From positions 2,382,501 to 2,446,500 of the forward strand of contig NZ_CP073745.1 of the NCBI RefSeq assembly GCF_024397975.1: a DNA stretch of 64,000 nucleotides. The letters are read 5' to 3'. Shown here one piece after another: positions 16,521 through 25,574 of the stretch (its first letter is position 1; each line of letters starts with the position of its first letter). Below the pieces are notes generated by a model. That model was given only the letters and a program-made list of their open reading frames with translations. It did not search any database and had not been told where the DNA came from. The position numbers and the translations under genes are program-made. The DNA is from Bacterioplanoides sp. SCSIO 12839 (GTDB lineage: Bacteria > Pseudomonadota > Gammaproteobacteria > Pseudomonadales > Oceanobacteraceae).

Positions 16521-17213
16521 ATGAAATGTGTTAATCACCCCGATTATATAAGCCTATCTTTTGCCAGCCCCCAGCAATGCCTGAGCTCGGCCGTGCTTAA
16601 CGGTGGTTATCAGGAAGTTCGCAGTTTGCTGAACCTTAAAGTTGATCAGTACGCCAAACCACCCTTTGCGCCACCGGCACAAACCCTGAATAACAAAGCC
16701 CATGAACTGGCTTTACAACAACCCGTTCTGGGCATGATGACGGCGGCATCGATGAAGTCATTACGCCATCGACAAGTTGAAGTGCAAACCTATTGTGCCA
16801 GTGTTTGGGTGACCTGCGGTTTAAGTAATTTGCTGCGCCCCGGCGATCTGGTAGAGCCAGTGCCACAAACGCCCCCAGAGCCGGGGACGATTAATATCTG
16901 GCTGCGTTGTTCTCACCCGCTTACCCCGGCAGCCATGGCCGAAGCGCTCATTCTACTGACGGAAGCCAAAACCACGGCCGTGCGTGATTATCAGCTGAAA
17001 AGCCGCGAAAGTGGCCGCGATGCCAGTGGCACAGGCACCGATAGCCATGCGGTATTATGCCCCGGTAATTTACCCGCCGTGACGCCGCTGGAGTATTGCG
17101 GTAAACACACTCACCTGGGAGAAGCCATTGGCCTTGCGGTGTATCGGGCTGTGAGTGAATCCATTCAGGCCTGTTTGGATGCAGGTTATCAATCACCTGA
17201 GACCATTTCCTAA
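16521..17213 (+). CDS. Adenosylcobinamide amidohydrolase (CbiZ-like)
   Basis: A 230-residue protein matching the CbiZ domain. CbiZ cleaves the aminopropanol side chain from adenosylcobinamide to give adenosylcobyric acid, a salvage step into cobalamin. Family blocks are in order: LGMMTAASMKSLRH, VTCGLSNLLRPGD, GTINIWLRCS, AEALILLTEAKTTAVRD and DASGTGTDSHAVLCP. The ATG at 16521 is chosen because the upstream 25 codons overlap the yaaA regulatory region. No other cobalamin genes are in the window, so it stands alone. The C-terminus ends inside a 21-bp tandem repeat whose frame continues past the TAA. Confidence 0.8.
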   Translation: MKCVNHPDYISLSFASPQQCLSSAVLNGGYQEVRSLLNLKVDQYAKPPFAPPAQTLNNKAHELALQQPVLGMMTAASMKSLRHRQVEVQTYCASVWVTCGLSNLLRPGDLVEPVPQTPPEPGTINIWLRCSHPLTPAAMAEALILLTEAKTTAVRDYQLKSRESGRDASGTGTDSHAVLCPGNLPAVTPLEYCGKHTHLGEAIGLAVYRAVSESIQACLDAGYQSPETIS

Positions 17214-17261
17214 CTGCCAGAAACGATTTCCGAACCGTCAGAAACAACGTCCGAATCGCCA
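17199..17261 (+). repeat. Degenerate 21-bp tandem repeat across the cbiZ stop codon
   Basis: Three imperfect 21-bp units (17199-17219, 17220-17240, 17241-17261) encode a seven-residue repeat of the type PETIS. The cbiZ stop TAA (17211-17213) lies inside unit 1. The same frame then reads on through units 2 and 3 to TGA at 17265-17267. Confidence 0.65.
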
Positions 17262-17380
17262 GCGTGACCGCCCGGCTCGTCACACGTGCCAATGAGTGAT
17301 TCCCCCGGAATTGCGACACTGCATTGGATTCACATCATTCAGTAACAGTACATTCTTAAATAACAATAAAAGATGGCGTT

Positions 17381-18715
17381 ATGAGCAAAGATATTCAGGG
17401 CATCGGGCTGGAACTGGCAAGTAAGTTTGCCGGCAGTGATTTCGCCGAAAAATACCAACTTCGTCAATCAGCCGAAAAAGTCGCTTATTTATCGACTAAA
17501 CATGGTTTTAAATTCGTCGGCGAAGTGATGAAACGAAAAGCCCGCAAAAAAGGAGCGGCTCAAGCCCTGTTACCTTCTCCTGATGCCTCGTCTCCCAATG
17601 CGTCCAACGCTCTGTTTGACCTTAGCCTGTCTGAAGAACAACAGATGATCAAAGACACACTGCTGGCCTATGCCGGTGATGTGTTGCGCGACCAGGCATT
17701 GGCAGCAGATGAACAACAACAGCTGCCGCAAGACTTTTTAACACAAATGAGTGAACTCGGGCTCAACAGCTTTTCCGTTCCTGAAGCACTTGGTGGTGGC
17801 AGCCAGCAATACAGCCCGGTGACCAATGCCATTATTGCGGAATCGCTGGCCTGGGGTGATATGAGCCTGGCGTATGCTGCGCTGGCCTCATCGGCCGTTG
17901 CCAATGCCTTAGTGAAATGGGGTAACGCTAGCCAAAAAAATCAGTTTTTGCCGCGCTACCTCGATGAAAAACCCTTGTTATCCTGTATTGCGGTGCAAGA
18001 AGCACAACCGCTGTTTGATCCACAACAATTGCAGACTCGCGCCCAAAAGGTGAAATCTGGCTATCGCCTCACGGGTGAAAAAGTCCTGGTACCTTTTGCT
18101 GGCAAAGCCGATCTGTATCTGGTTGCCGCTCTGTTAAAAGGAAAACCCGCGTTGTTTCTGGTGCCCGGCAATCTGCCAGGTATTCAGTTTAAACCTTCTG
18201 CCAGCATGGGTATTCGCGCCACAGAAAGCGGAACCCTGTCGTTAACCAAGGTCGAGTTACCGGCAGATTCATTATTAGGCGGCGATGCATTTTTGCAGCG
18301 CCCGGACAATTACCGCGAATTTATCAGCACCGGGCAGCTGCATTGGTGCGCACTGGCAATTGGTACTTGTCAGGCCGCACTGGATTATGTGATTCCCTAT
18401 TGCAACGAACGCGAAGCCTTTGGTGAACCCATCAGCCACCGGCAATCGGTCGCTTTTTTAATTGCTGACATGGGCATCGAACTGGAATCGATGCGCTTAT
18501 TAACATGGCGTGCCGCAGCACTGGCTGAAGCCGGAAAGCCATTTACTCGCGAGGCATTTCTGGCGCATACCTTATGCAGTGACAAAGCCATGAAAATTGG
18601 CACTGACGCGGTACAACTGCTCGGTGGTCATGGCTTTACCAAAGAACATCCGGCAGAACGCTGGTACCGGGATCTCAGGCTTCTGGCTTGTGTGAACAGC
18701 GGATTACATCTGTAA
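17381..18715 (+). CDS. Acyl-CoA dehydrogenase family protein
   Basis: A 444-residue flavoprotein of the acyl-CoA dehydrogenase family. An N-terminal extension of about 75 residues precedes the core (LSEEQQMIKDTLLAYAGDVL). Typical later blocks are NEREAFGEPISHRQSVAFLIADM and the C-terminal QLLGGHGFTKEHPAERWYRDLRLL. The middle FAD/substrate region is less conserved than in the second enzyme (AVQEAQPLFDP in place of the usual TEP.AGSD), so it may form an uneven pair with it. It is the first of three co-directional genes (17 bp to the next). ATG at 17381 after AATAAAAG. Confidence 0.85.
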   Translation: MSKDIQGIGLELASKFAGSDFAEKYQLRQSAEKVAYLSTKHGFKFVGEVMKRKARKKGAAQALLPSPDASSPNASNALFDLSLSEEQQMIKDTLLAYAGDVLRDQALAADEQQQLPQDFLTQMSELGLNSFSVPEALGGGSQQYSPVTNAIIAESLAWGDMSLAYAALASSAVANALVKWGNASQKNQFLPRYLDEKPLLSCIAVQEAQPLFDPQQLQTRAQKVKSGYRLTGEKVLVPFAGKADLYLVAALLKGKPALFLVPGNLPGIQFKPSASMGIRATESGTLSLTKVELPADSLLGGDAFLQRPDNYREFISTGQLHWCALAIGTCQAALDYVIPYCNEREAFGEPISHRQSVAFLIADMGIELESMRLLTWRAAALAEAGKPFTREAFLAHTLCSDKAMKIGTDAVQLLGGHGFTKEHPAERWYRDLRLLACVNSGLHL

Positions 18716-18731
18716 CTGGCGGAGATAAACC

Positions 18732-19952
18732 ATGATTAATTTAGAAATTCCGAAAAAGTTCAAACCGCTCATCAACCAGGCCCATCAGGTGGCGGCCCAT
18801 GTATTCCGGCCGGTATCACGCAAATACGATGCGAATGAGCACGCCTATCCGGTTGAGCTGGATATGTTGGCGGCCATTATGGACGGTATGAACGATGCCG
18901 TCGCACAAACCGGCATGGGAGAAGGTGCCGGTGCAGGCAAACTGAAACAAGATGCCAAAACCTCGGATGGCATTCATAACGGCACCAATATGTCGACGGT
19001 ACTGAGTCTGCAGGAACTGTGCTGGGGCGATGTGGGATTATCGCTGACGTTGCCACGACAAGGGCTGGGCAACGCTGCTATTGCTGCGGTTGCGAACGAT
19101 GAACAGTTTGCTCGTTTTGGTCACAAGTGGGCCGCCATGGCGATCACCGAGCCGGGGTTTGGTTCCGACTCTGCTGCGGTGCGCACCACCGCAACCAAAG
19201 ACGGTGATGATTACCTGATTAATGGTGAAAAAATTTATGTCACCTCCGGCGAACGTGCCGATGCGGTGGTGGTTTGGGCCAGCGTTGATCGTTCGTTGGG
19301 CCGCGCGGCGATTAAATCGTTTGTGGTCGAAAAAGGCACGCCCGGCATGGAAGTGGTTCGGCTGGAGAAAAAACTCGGCATCAAAGCATCGGATACCGCG
19401 GCCATTGTGTTCAACAACTGCCGGATACCGGCCAGTAATTTATTAGGCTCGCCCGAGGTCAATGTTGAAAAAGGTTTTGCCGGGGTGATGCAAACGTTCG
19501 ACAACACCCGCCCGGTGGTCGCTGCAATGGCCGTGGGTGTAGCAAAAGCCGCACTGGATCGCACCCGGAGTATTCTCAAAAAAGCGGGCATCCAGCTCGA
19601 TTATCAGGCCCCGTTAAATAACAGCAGCCAGATTATGGCGACCTTGTACCGCTACGAAGCCGACTGGGAAGCCGCCCGCCTGCTCACGCTGAAAGCCGCC
19701 TGGATGGCGGATAACGGCATGCCAAATTCCAAAGAAGCGTCTATGGCTAAAGCCAAAGCCGGGCGCGTTGCCAATGAAATCACTTTAGGTTGCGTTGGTC
19801 TGTTAGGGCCGATGGGATATTGCGAAGATGAGCTGTTAGAAAAATGGGCGCGTGATTCAAAAATTCTGGATATTTTTGAAGGCACCCAACAAATTCAGCA
19901 ATTAATTGTGGCGCGACGATTATTAAATAAAACCTCCAGCGAATTAAAATAA
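18732..19952 (+). CDS. Acyl-CoA dehydrogenase
   Basis: A 406-residue acyl-CoA dehydrogenase, catalysing FAD-dependent alpha,beta-desaturation of acyl-CoA. The FAD/substrate motif AITEPGFGSDSAAV is near residue 140. GEKIYVTSGERADAVVVWA follows, and the C-terminal KILDIFEGTQQIQQLIVARRL carries the position of the catalytic Glu (FEGT). The segment GEGAGAGKLKQDAKTSDG is a family-specific insertion. GGAGA (18720-18724) lies 7 bp before the ATG. Downstream, the acyl-CoA synthetase starts 28 bp after the stop, so the three genes likely form one operon for long-chain acyl substrates. Confidence 0.9.
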   Translation: MINLEIPKKFKPLINQAHQVAAHVFRPVSRKYDANEHAYPVELDMLAAIMDGMNDAVAQTGMGEGAGAGKLKQDAKTSDGIHNGTNMSTVLSLQELCWGDVGLSLTLPRQGLGNAAIAAVANDEQFARFGHKWAAMAITEPGFGSDSAAVRTTATKDGDDYLINGEKIYVTSGERADAVVVWASVDRSLGRAAIKSFVVEKGTPGMEVVRLEKKLGIKASDTAAIVFNNCRIPASNLLGSPEVNVEKGFAGVMQTFDNTRPVVAAMAVGVAKAALDRTRSILKKAGIQLDYQAPLNNSSQIMATLYRYEADWEAARLLTLKAAWMADNGMPNSKEASMAKAKAGRVANEITLGCVGLLGPMGYCEDELLEKWARDSKILDIFEGTQQIQQLIVARRLLNKTSSELK

Positions 19953-19980
19953 TTGGATAACAACTTTGAGAAACTCCGGA

Positions 19981-21816
19981 ATGGCTGCTGAGAAAAAACA
20001 ACTCCGAGCAAAAACGGTTTCGTTGAAAAATATTGCCAGTCAGTTAATTCGCCAGACCGCCGATACCCCAACGGTATTAAAAGGTCTGGCAGCATTAATC
20101 AGCAGCAAACCTCACAAAAAGAAATCCATTGGCCTGTTATTAGAAAAACAAGCTGCCAAACAACCCGATCATATTGCCCTGCGCGACCAACATCGCCAAT
20201 TCAGCTACGCACAACTGAATCAACAGGTGAATCGCCTGGCGCATTTTTTAAGCGCACAAAACATCGGTATGGGCGATACCGTGGGTATTCTGTTAGAAAA
20301 TCGTGCTGAAACTCTGATTGCCGTGTTAGCGAGTGTTAAACTGGGAGCCATCGCCAGCATGATGAATACGGCTCAACGTGGCGAAACCTTATTACACAGT
20401 ATCAACCTGGTATCACCCAAGTTGATGTTGGTTGGCGAAGAAATGCTGGACAATATGGCGACGGTAGAAGCGCAACTACCAATTGAGCTTTCCACTCAGC
20501 TGTATTACGTCAGAGACACGGGGCATAAGGAAGCGCCGGCTCACTATCAAGACATTGAAACCCTGTGTTTACAGCAGCCCAGTGACAATCCGGATTCCAC
20601 CCAACAGGTTACAATGCACCAACCCTGTTATTACATTTTTACCTCTGGCACCACCGGCCTGCCAAAGGCATCGGTTATGAGCCATTACCGTTGGTATAAA
20701 TCGATGGCAGGCATGGGACTGGCTTCGATGAAGTTAAAAAAACACGATGTGTTATATGTCTCTCTGCCGCTGTATCACAACAATGCGTTAACGGTATCGC
20801 TGGCCGCGGTATTAGGTGCTGGAGCCACACTGGCAATTGCCCGCAAATTCAGTGTCAGTCGTTTCTGGGATGATATTCGCCAGTTTAACGCCACGGCCTT
20901 TTGTTATATCGGTGAGTTATGCCGTTATTTATTAAACCAACCCGCCAGCGACCGTGATCAGCAACACAACATTCGGGTGATGATTGGGAATGGCTTACGG
21001 CCAGATATCTGGATGGAATTTAAACAACGGTTTGGTATTCATCATATCAATGAATTTTACGGTGCCAGTGAATGCAACCTGGTATTTACCAATACGTTTA
21101 ATCTGGATAAAACCGCTGGCTTCTGCCCGCTGCCTTATCAGATTGTGCAATACGATATTGCCGACGATACACCTCGCCTGAATTCAGCCGGCTTTATGAT
21201 TCCGGTTAATAAAGGTGAAACCGGGTTATTGATTACCGAAGTCAGTGATCGCCAACCGTTTGAAGGTTACACCGACGCCGAAGCCAGTAATAAAAAATTA
21301 TTTCGCAACGCCTTTAAAACCGGAGATTGCTGGTTTAATACCGGCGACCTGGTGCTAAACCAGGGTTACAAACACATCGCATTTGCCGACCGCCTGGGTG
21401 ATACCTTTCGCTGGAAAGGAGAAAATGTCGCCACCACGGAGGTGGAATCGGTATTAATGGAATACCCGAATATCAGTCACGCCATTGTGTACGGCGTTGC
21501 GATTCCCCATACCGATGGTCGTGCGGGTATGGCCGCCATCACCTTAAATTGCCCTGAGGATGAAATGGATTTTGCGGCACTGACACGCCACCTGCAGGAA
21601 AAATTACCGGCCTACGCCATTCCATTATTTTTACGTCTGCAGCAACAACAAGCTGTTACCGGCACCTTTAAATACAAAAAAAATGAATTAAAAGAAGCCG
21701 CTTATTGTTTGAATCAACACGGTGATCCGATTTTGTATTTCGCAACGGCCAATAGAGCCTATCAAAGGTTAACAACAGCAACCGAACAGCAAATCCAGCG
21801 CGGCCAGCTTGTCTGA
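19981..21816 (+). CDS. Long-chain acyl-CoA synthetase, FATP-like (AMP-binding)
   Basis: A 611-residue adenylate-forming enzyme that would activate long-chain fatty acids with ATP and CoA. The P-loop-like A3 motif YIFTSGTTGLPKASV is near residue 220. Later motifs are EFYGASECN, FNTGDL and DRLGDTFRWKGENVATTEVE, the hinge region of the FATP/VLCS branch. The chosen ATG at 19981 is five codons inside the longest frame (TTG at 19966); neither has a strong Shine-Dalgarno. The C-terminus with TGTFKYKKNELKEA has the catalytic Lys region. It is the last gene of the fatty-acid set and converges with the PAS protein gene, with only 6 bp between the stops. Confidence 0.9.
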   Translation: MAAEKKQLRAKTVSLKNIASQLIRQTADTPTVLKGLAALISSKPHKKKSIGLLLEKQAAKQPDHIALRDQHRQFSYAQLNQQVNRLAHFLSAQNIGMGDTVGILLENRAETLIAVLASVKLGAIASMMNTAQRGETLLHSINLVSPKLMLVGEEMLDNMATVEAQLPIELSTQLYYVRDTGHKEAPAHYQDIETLCLQQPSDNPDSTQQVTMHQPCYYIFTSGTTGLPKASVMSHYRWYKSMAGMGLASMKLKKHDVLYVSLPLYHNNALTVSLAAVLGAGATLAIARKFSVSRFWDDIRQFNATAFCYIGELCRYLLNQPASDRDQQHNIRVMIGNGLRPDIWMEFKQRFGIHHINEFYGASECNLVFTNTFNLDKTAGFCPLPYQIVQYDIADDTPRLNSAGFMIPVNKGETGLLITEVSDRQPFEGYTDAEASNKKLFRNAFKTGDCWFNTGDLVLNQGYKHIAFADRLGDTFRWKGENVATTEVESVLMEYPNISHAIVYGVAIPHTDGRAGMAAITLNCPEDEMDFAALTRHLQEKLPAYAIPLFLRLQQQQAVTGTFKYKKNELKEAAYCLNQHGDPILYFATANRAYQRLTTATEQQIQRGQLV

Positions 21817-21822
21817 GTTTTG

Positions 21823-22929
21823 CTACTCGCTCAAAACAATAACTCTCTGTCCTTCCAGTTGCGACTTCTCCAGTCGCAATGGGGCCAGCCCGGTTTCGGT
21901 AATTTGAACGAACGGCGCTTCTCCGGATAACAACTGCTGGAATTCAGTCACGATCTGATCACTTTCTAACACCTTCAGGTTGCAGTTTTGCACCGCGCTG
22001 GCATTCATACCAAAACGTTTGGCATACGCCTGATTAGCATGCAGGATATCGCCATCTTCAGAGACAAATGCTAACGCCTGAGGCAACAGGTTCAGCAGCT
22101 CAGCGGAGTCAGTCTTGCCCTGGTTCACTGCCGATAATGTGCTGATATCCAGCAACACACTCACCACCCCCAATAATCGTCCGGCAGAATCGTAAAGCGG
22201 GGTTTTACTGACCAATAACGTAAAGACATGCTGCTGCAATACAATTGGCTGAACATTGATTTGTGAACAACGGTTTTGAATCACGTCCTGCTCAATACGT
22301 TTCTCCATATTGGCCCAGAACGCATTGAACAAATCCATATCCTGTTTGCCAACAGCGCTATCCGCTTTGATTTGAAATAGCTGTTCAGCCTGGCGATTCA
22401 TCAGCAGATAACGACCATCACTGTCTTTTACGGTAACTGCCAGAGGGGTGTGATCGAGTATATTGGCCATCCAGGCCTGTTCACTGTAGCCGTGACGTTT
22501 ATGAACCACCGACGCGGATAAATCATGCACAACTCCGGTAAAACTGCGGGAGCCTGCAAACGTCATTTCACTCACAGACAAATGCGCAGGAAATTCTTCA
22601 CCGTTTTTACGCAGAGCCATCACCTCACGGCCCCGCCCCATCACAGCCGCCTCACCTTGCTCGAGGTAACGATCAATATGGGCCTGGTGTTGTCGGGCAT
22701 AGGCATCAGGCATTAATACTTCGATGCTCTGACCCAACAACTCTTCAGTGTCATAACCAAAAATGCGACACAGCGCCGGGTTACAAGCCTGAACCAGTCC
22801 TCGTTCATCAATGGTAACCATGCCTGCGGCAGCGGTATCCACCATTGCCTGATACAGACCATCATTTTCTCTGGATGGCATACCAGAAACCATTTCACGA
22901 ACTTTTTGATATAGACCCGACTTGGGCAT
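21823..22929 (-). CDS. Protein with three PAS domains and no output domain
   Basis: A 368-residue cytoplasmic protein made only of PAS modules. PAS 1 is at about residues 25-140 (DTAAAGMVTIDERGLVQACN, FGYDTEELLGQSIEVLMPD, RGREVMALRKNGEEFPAHLS, typical of oxygen/redox PAS of the FixL kind). PAS 2 is at about 150-275 (LDHTPLAVTVKDSDGRYLLM) and PAS 3 at about 280-368 (LLPQALAFVSEDGDILHAN). There is no kinase, GGDEF, EAL or DNA-binding part, so it must signal through a partner. The gene converges with the acyl-CoA synthetase; purE is divergent, 340 bp away. Confidence 0.85.
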   Translation of the reverse strand: MPKSGLYQKVREMVSGMPSRENDGLYQAMVDTAAAGMVTIDERGLVQACNPALCRIFGYDTEELLGQSIEVLMPDAYARQHQAHIDRYLEQGEAAVMGRGREVMALRKNGEEFPAHLSVSEMTFAGSRSFTGVVHDLSASVVHKRHGYSEQAWMANILDHTPLAVTVKDSDGRYLLMNRQAEQLFQIKADSAVGKQDMDLFNAFWANMEKRIEQDVIQNRCSQINVQPIVLQQHVFTLLVSKTPLYDSAGRLLGVVSVLLDISTLSAVNQGKTDSAELLNLLPQALAFVSEDGDILHANQAYAKRFGMNASAVQNCNLKVLESDQIVTEFQQLLSGEAPFVQITETGLAPLRLEKSQLEGQRVIVLSE

Positions 22930-23171
22930 GACGTTGACCTTCCCCTTTCCGGGGCGTGTACTACTTTATCCTGTGACGCATCAGTGATCAGACTGATTAC
23001 GCCACTCCTGATAAAAAACATAACGAATAATAACCATAATTAAAAGAAGGACATTGCTTTTTTCCGGAAAAGCTTATTTTCGCCATTTTCTGGACTACAT
23101 GGTCAGCTTTGGGTGCCATTTTTCTGTTATTTATCAAGCCCCTGCAACTGCTGAGCACACGATATTTGTGA

Positions 23172-23177
23172 TAGAAT
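23172..23177 (+). promoter_or_regulatory. Candidate -10 box of purE
   Basis: TAGAAT followed by a GC-rich discriminator (GCGCGCC), 93 bp before the purE ATG. No good -35 hexamer is seen 16-18 bp upstream, so an activator or a different architecture would be needed. Confidence 0.35.
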
Positions 23178-23200
23178 GCGCGCCTTTCAAATTTGTCTGG

Positions 23201-23240
23201 GTACTGATTGAGTACTGATTGAGTGCTGATTGAGTACTGG
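23201..23240 (+). repeat. 11-bp tandem repeat in purE leader
   Basis: Units GTACTGATTGA at 23201 and 23212 are identical, the third (23223) has one change, and a partial fourth ends at 23240. The period equals about one helical turn. It lies between the candidate -10 and the purE start, so it would be transcribed. Confidence 0.8.
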
Positions 23241-23269
23241 CTACAAGGTTACACACAGAAGAGGTCATC

Positions 23270-23764
23270 ATGACTGCACCCGTCGGAATTATTATGGGCT
23301 CCAAGAGCGATTGGCCAACCATGCAACACGCGGCCGATATGCTGGATAAACTGGGCGTTGCTTACGAAGTCAAAGTGGTTTCTGCTCACCGCACCCCAGA
23401 CTTGCTGTTTGACTACGCCAAACAAGCTCAGGGCTGTGGTATTAAAGTCATCATTGCTGGTGCAGGCGGTGCCGCTCACCTGCCGGGTATGGCGGCCTCC
23501 CAAACGTCCTTGCCCGTGCTTGGAGTACCCGTAAAAAGCCGTGCGCTCAACGGCATCGACTCACTGCTATCCATCGCCCAAATGCCAGGCGGCGTTGCTG
23601 TGGGCACATTGGCGATTGGTGACGCCGGTGCTAAAAACGCGGGCCTGCTGGCAGCACAAATTCTGGCAACTTCGGATGATGCCCTGCTGAAGCGTGTGGA
23701 TGCCTTCCGTGCGGAGCAGACCGAAACGGTATTATCCCAGCCTGATCCACGTACGGCAGAATAA
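23270..23764 (+). CDS. purE: N5-carboxyaminoimidazole ribonucleotide mutase
   Basis: A 164-residue PurE, converting N5-CAIR to CAIR in de novo purine synthesis. Signature blocks are [15 protein letters not shown] at the N-terminus, [29 protein letters not shown] and [22 protein letters not shown]. It has the length of the class I enzyme that works together with PurK, whose gene follows 84 bp later. AGAGG (23259-23263) lies 6 bp before the ATG. The leader holds an 11-bp tandem repeat. Confidence 0.97.
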   Translation: MTAPVGIIMGSKSDWPTMQHAADMLDKLGVAYEVKVVSAHRTPDLLFDYAKQAQGCGIKVIIAGAGGAAHLPGMAASQTSLPVLGVPVKSRALNGIDSLLSIAQMPGGVAVGTLAIGDAGAKNAGLLAAQILATSDDALLKRVDAFRAEQTETVLSQPDPRTAE

Positions 23765-23780
23765 TCTGCCGTCGCATAAA

Positions 23781-23810
23781 CAGGCCGCCGCAGTATTCCC
23801 TGGCGGCCTG
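23781..23810 (+). promoter_or_regulatory. Hairpin between purE and purK
   Basis: CAGGCCGCC pairs perfectly with GGCGGCCTG around a 12-base loop. It has no T-run, so it is not a classical terminator. It may protect the purE transcript or tune expression of the two genes. Confidence 0.6.
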
Positions 23811-23848
23811 GCAAGCCTTATTAATCTGATTAGCAAACGAGACACCCG

Positions 23849-24925
23849 ATGAAAATTGGTATCTTAGGAAATGGCCAATTAGGCCAGATGTTAGAGTCCA
23901 GCGTTACTGACCTGAATGATCTGGAAATCTCCTTGTACGATTTACGTGCCCATGAAGAAGGCAAGCTGAACGCCTTTATCAACGAGGTCGATATCGTTTC
24001 CTACGAAACCGAAAACATTCCGGCGCACATCGTGGAGCTGCTGGAACCGGTTGAGGACAAGGTATTCCCAAGCCTGAAAGCACTCAAAGTATTCCAGAAT
24101 CGTTTGCTGGAGAAAAACGCGTTACGTGCCGCAGGTATCGATACCGCAGACTTCTGTGCGGTGAATTCACTGCAAGATGTTCACACTGCCATCGAAACGC
24201 TGGGCCTGCCCATCGTCATGAAGACCACAACTGAAGGCTACGACGGCAAAGGCCAGTTTGTTTTACGCACCCCAGAAGATGCAGAGCCAGCCTGGAATAC
24301 CATTGGCAGCCGCGAGCTGATCGCCGAAGCCTTTGTGCCTTTCTTGCGCGAAACCTCCGTGATTGCCAGCCGCGACCGCGATGGCAACATCAATGTCTGG
24401 CCGATGACTGAAAACGTACACCACGAAGGCATTCTGCGTTACTCCTTATATCCAGCCGCCGGTCTGTCGGAAGAAAAAGCGCAAATCGCTGAGCGTTATA
24501 TTCGTGATCTGGCCAACAGCCTGGATTACGTCGGCACCATCACCTTAGAACTGTTCGAAACTGAACAAGGTTTAGTGGCAAACGAAGTCGCGCCTCGTGT
24601 TCATAACTCTGGCCACTGGTCGATAGAAGGTGCCGAAGCCAGCCAGTTCCGCAACCATATGCTGGCTTTAAGCGGCAAAACATTGGGCAATACCGAATCC
24701 AAATACCCGGCGGTTGCCATGTTAAACGTGATTGGTGAAGAAGATTCGTCCATCAAAGCCGACAGCCTGAGTAATGCCTATCGTCACTCGTATGGCAAAG
24801 AAGCCCGCCCTGCACGCAAGTTAGGCCACATCACTGTGGTAGCCGACAGCGTTGAAGAACGTGATCTGACTATTGATGCACTGGTTGATGTTATGCCAGA
24901 AGGTGTCTGGCCAGCCAAAAACTAA
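23849..24925 (+). CDS. purK: N5-carboxyaminoimidazole ribonucleotide synthase
   Basis: A 358-residue ATP-grasp enzyme that makes N5-CAIR from AIR, bicarbonate and ATP. The start MKIGILGNGQLGQMLESSV is the PurK opening. PIVMKTTTEGYDGKGQFVL is the ATP-binding segment, with ELIAEAFVPFLRETSVIASR and the C-terminal APRVHNSGHWSIEGAEASQF typical of the family. It follows purE on the same strand and is closed by a terminator. The two genes act in consecutive steps. Confidence 0.96.
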   Translation: MKIGILGNGQLGQMLESSVTDLNDLEISLYDLRAHEEGKLNAFINEVDIVSYETENIPAHIVELLEPVEDKVFPSLKALKVFQNRLLEKNALRAAGIDTADFCAVNSLQDVHTAIETLGLPIVMKTTTEGYDGKGQFVLRTPEDAEPAWNTIGSRELIAEAFVPFLRETSVIASRDRDGNINVWPMTENVHHEGILRYSLYPAAGLSEEKAQIAERYIRDLANSLDYVGTITLELFETEQGLVANEVAPRVHNSGHWSIEGAEASQFRNHMLALSGKTLGNTESKYPAVAMLNVIGEEDSSIKADSLSNAYRHSYGKEARPARKLGHITVVADSVEERDLTIDALVDVMPEGVWPAKN

Positions 24926-24930
24926 GTGCT

Positions 24931-24959
24931 AAAAGCTAGCGGCTTCGCTGACGCTTTTT
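24931..24959 (+). terminator. Intrinsic terminator after purK
   Basis: AAAAGC with TAGCG pairs with CGCTGA and GCTTTTT around GCTT, with a one-base bulge. It starts 6 bp after the purK stop. Confidence 0.8.
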
Positions 24960-25015
24960 GGTAAGATACACAGTTGATTAAACAACTCATTTAAAAAGTG
25001 TGAGAGACAGTTGAG

Positions 25016-25561
25016 ATGGCAAAATCTCTACAAGAGCAGTTATTAGCCGCCGGCCTGGTTGATAAGAAAAAGGCCAAAAAAAACGCTAAGGCAATGAAAA
25101 AGCAGGAACACCTGCAGCGCACCGGCCAGGACAATGAGCTGGATGTTGCCAAACAAAAAGCCGAAGCTGCACGCCAGAAGAAAGCCGAGCAAGACCGCGA
25201 ACTGAATCTGAAGCGTGAAGCCGAAGCGCAGCAAAAAGCCATTCAGGCACAAATCAAACAACTGATCGATACCAACGCAATTGTCAGCGAACAAGGTGAT
25301 ATCAAATATCAGTTTGTCGGTGCAGACAAAAAGATCAAACAACTGTACGTTGACCAGGCCATCTGGGATCGCTTAAGCCGCGGCCAGCTTGCCATTATTG
25401 CTCAGGGCAAAAGTCATGCAGTTATTCCGGTACCGGTTACCGAGAAAATCCGCCAGCGTGACGAAAAACTCTTTATTTATATCGCCGAAAATCAAAGTGC
25501 CGAACTGGAAGAAGATGATCCGTATGCGGCGTATCAGATTCCAGACGACCTGATGTGGTAA
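25016..25561 (+). CDS. DUF2058 family protein (YaiL-like)
   Basis: A 181-residue protein of the DUF2058/YaiL family. The start MAKSLQEQLLAAGLVDKKKAK is diagnostic. It is followed by a long basic, Lys/Gln/Glu-rich helical stretch (about residues 25-85) and a C-terminal domain with IKYQFVGADKKIKQLYVD and the acidic end DDPYAAYQIPDDLMW. A nucleic-acid or ribosome-related role has been suggested for the family but is not settled. sufT starts 13 bp downstream, so the two are probably co-transcribed. Confidence 0.85.
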   Translation: MAKSLQEQLLAAGLVDKKKAKKNAKAMKKQEHLQRTGQDNELDVAKQKAEAARQKKAEQDRELNLKREAEAQQKAIQAQIKQLIDTNAIVSEQGDIKYQFVGADKKIKQLYVDQAIWDRLSRGQLAIIAQGKSHAVIPVPVTEKIRQRDEKLFIYIAENQSAELEEDDPYAAYQIPDDLMW

Positions 25562-25574
25562 CAGGAGCACAATA

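Larger units (their letters stand above)
22930..23269. other. 340-bp divergent intergenic region before purE
   Basis: The region lies between the PAS-protein start and purE. It holds a candidate -10 box (TAGAAT, 23172-23177, followed by GCGCGCC) and the 11-bp tandem repeat at 23201-23240. No small ORF or RNA gene stands out. No purine-repressor operator was recognised by eye. Confidence 0.5.
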
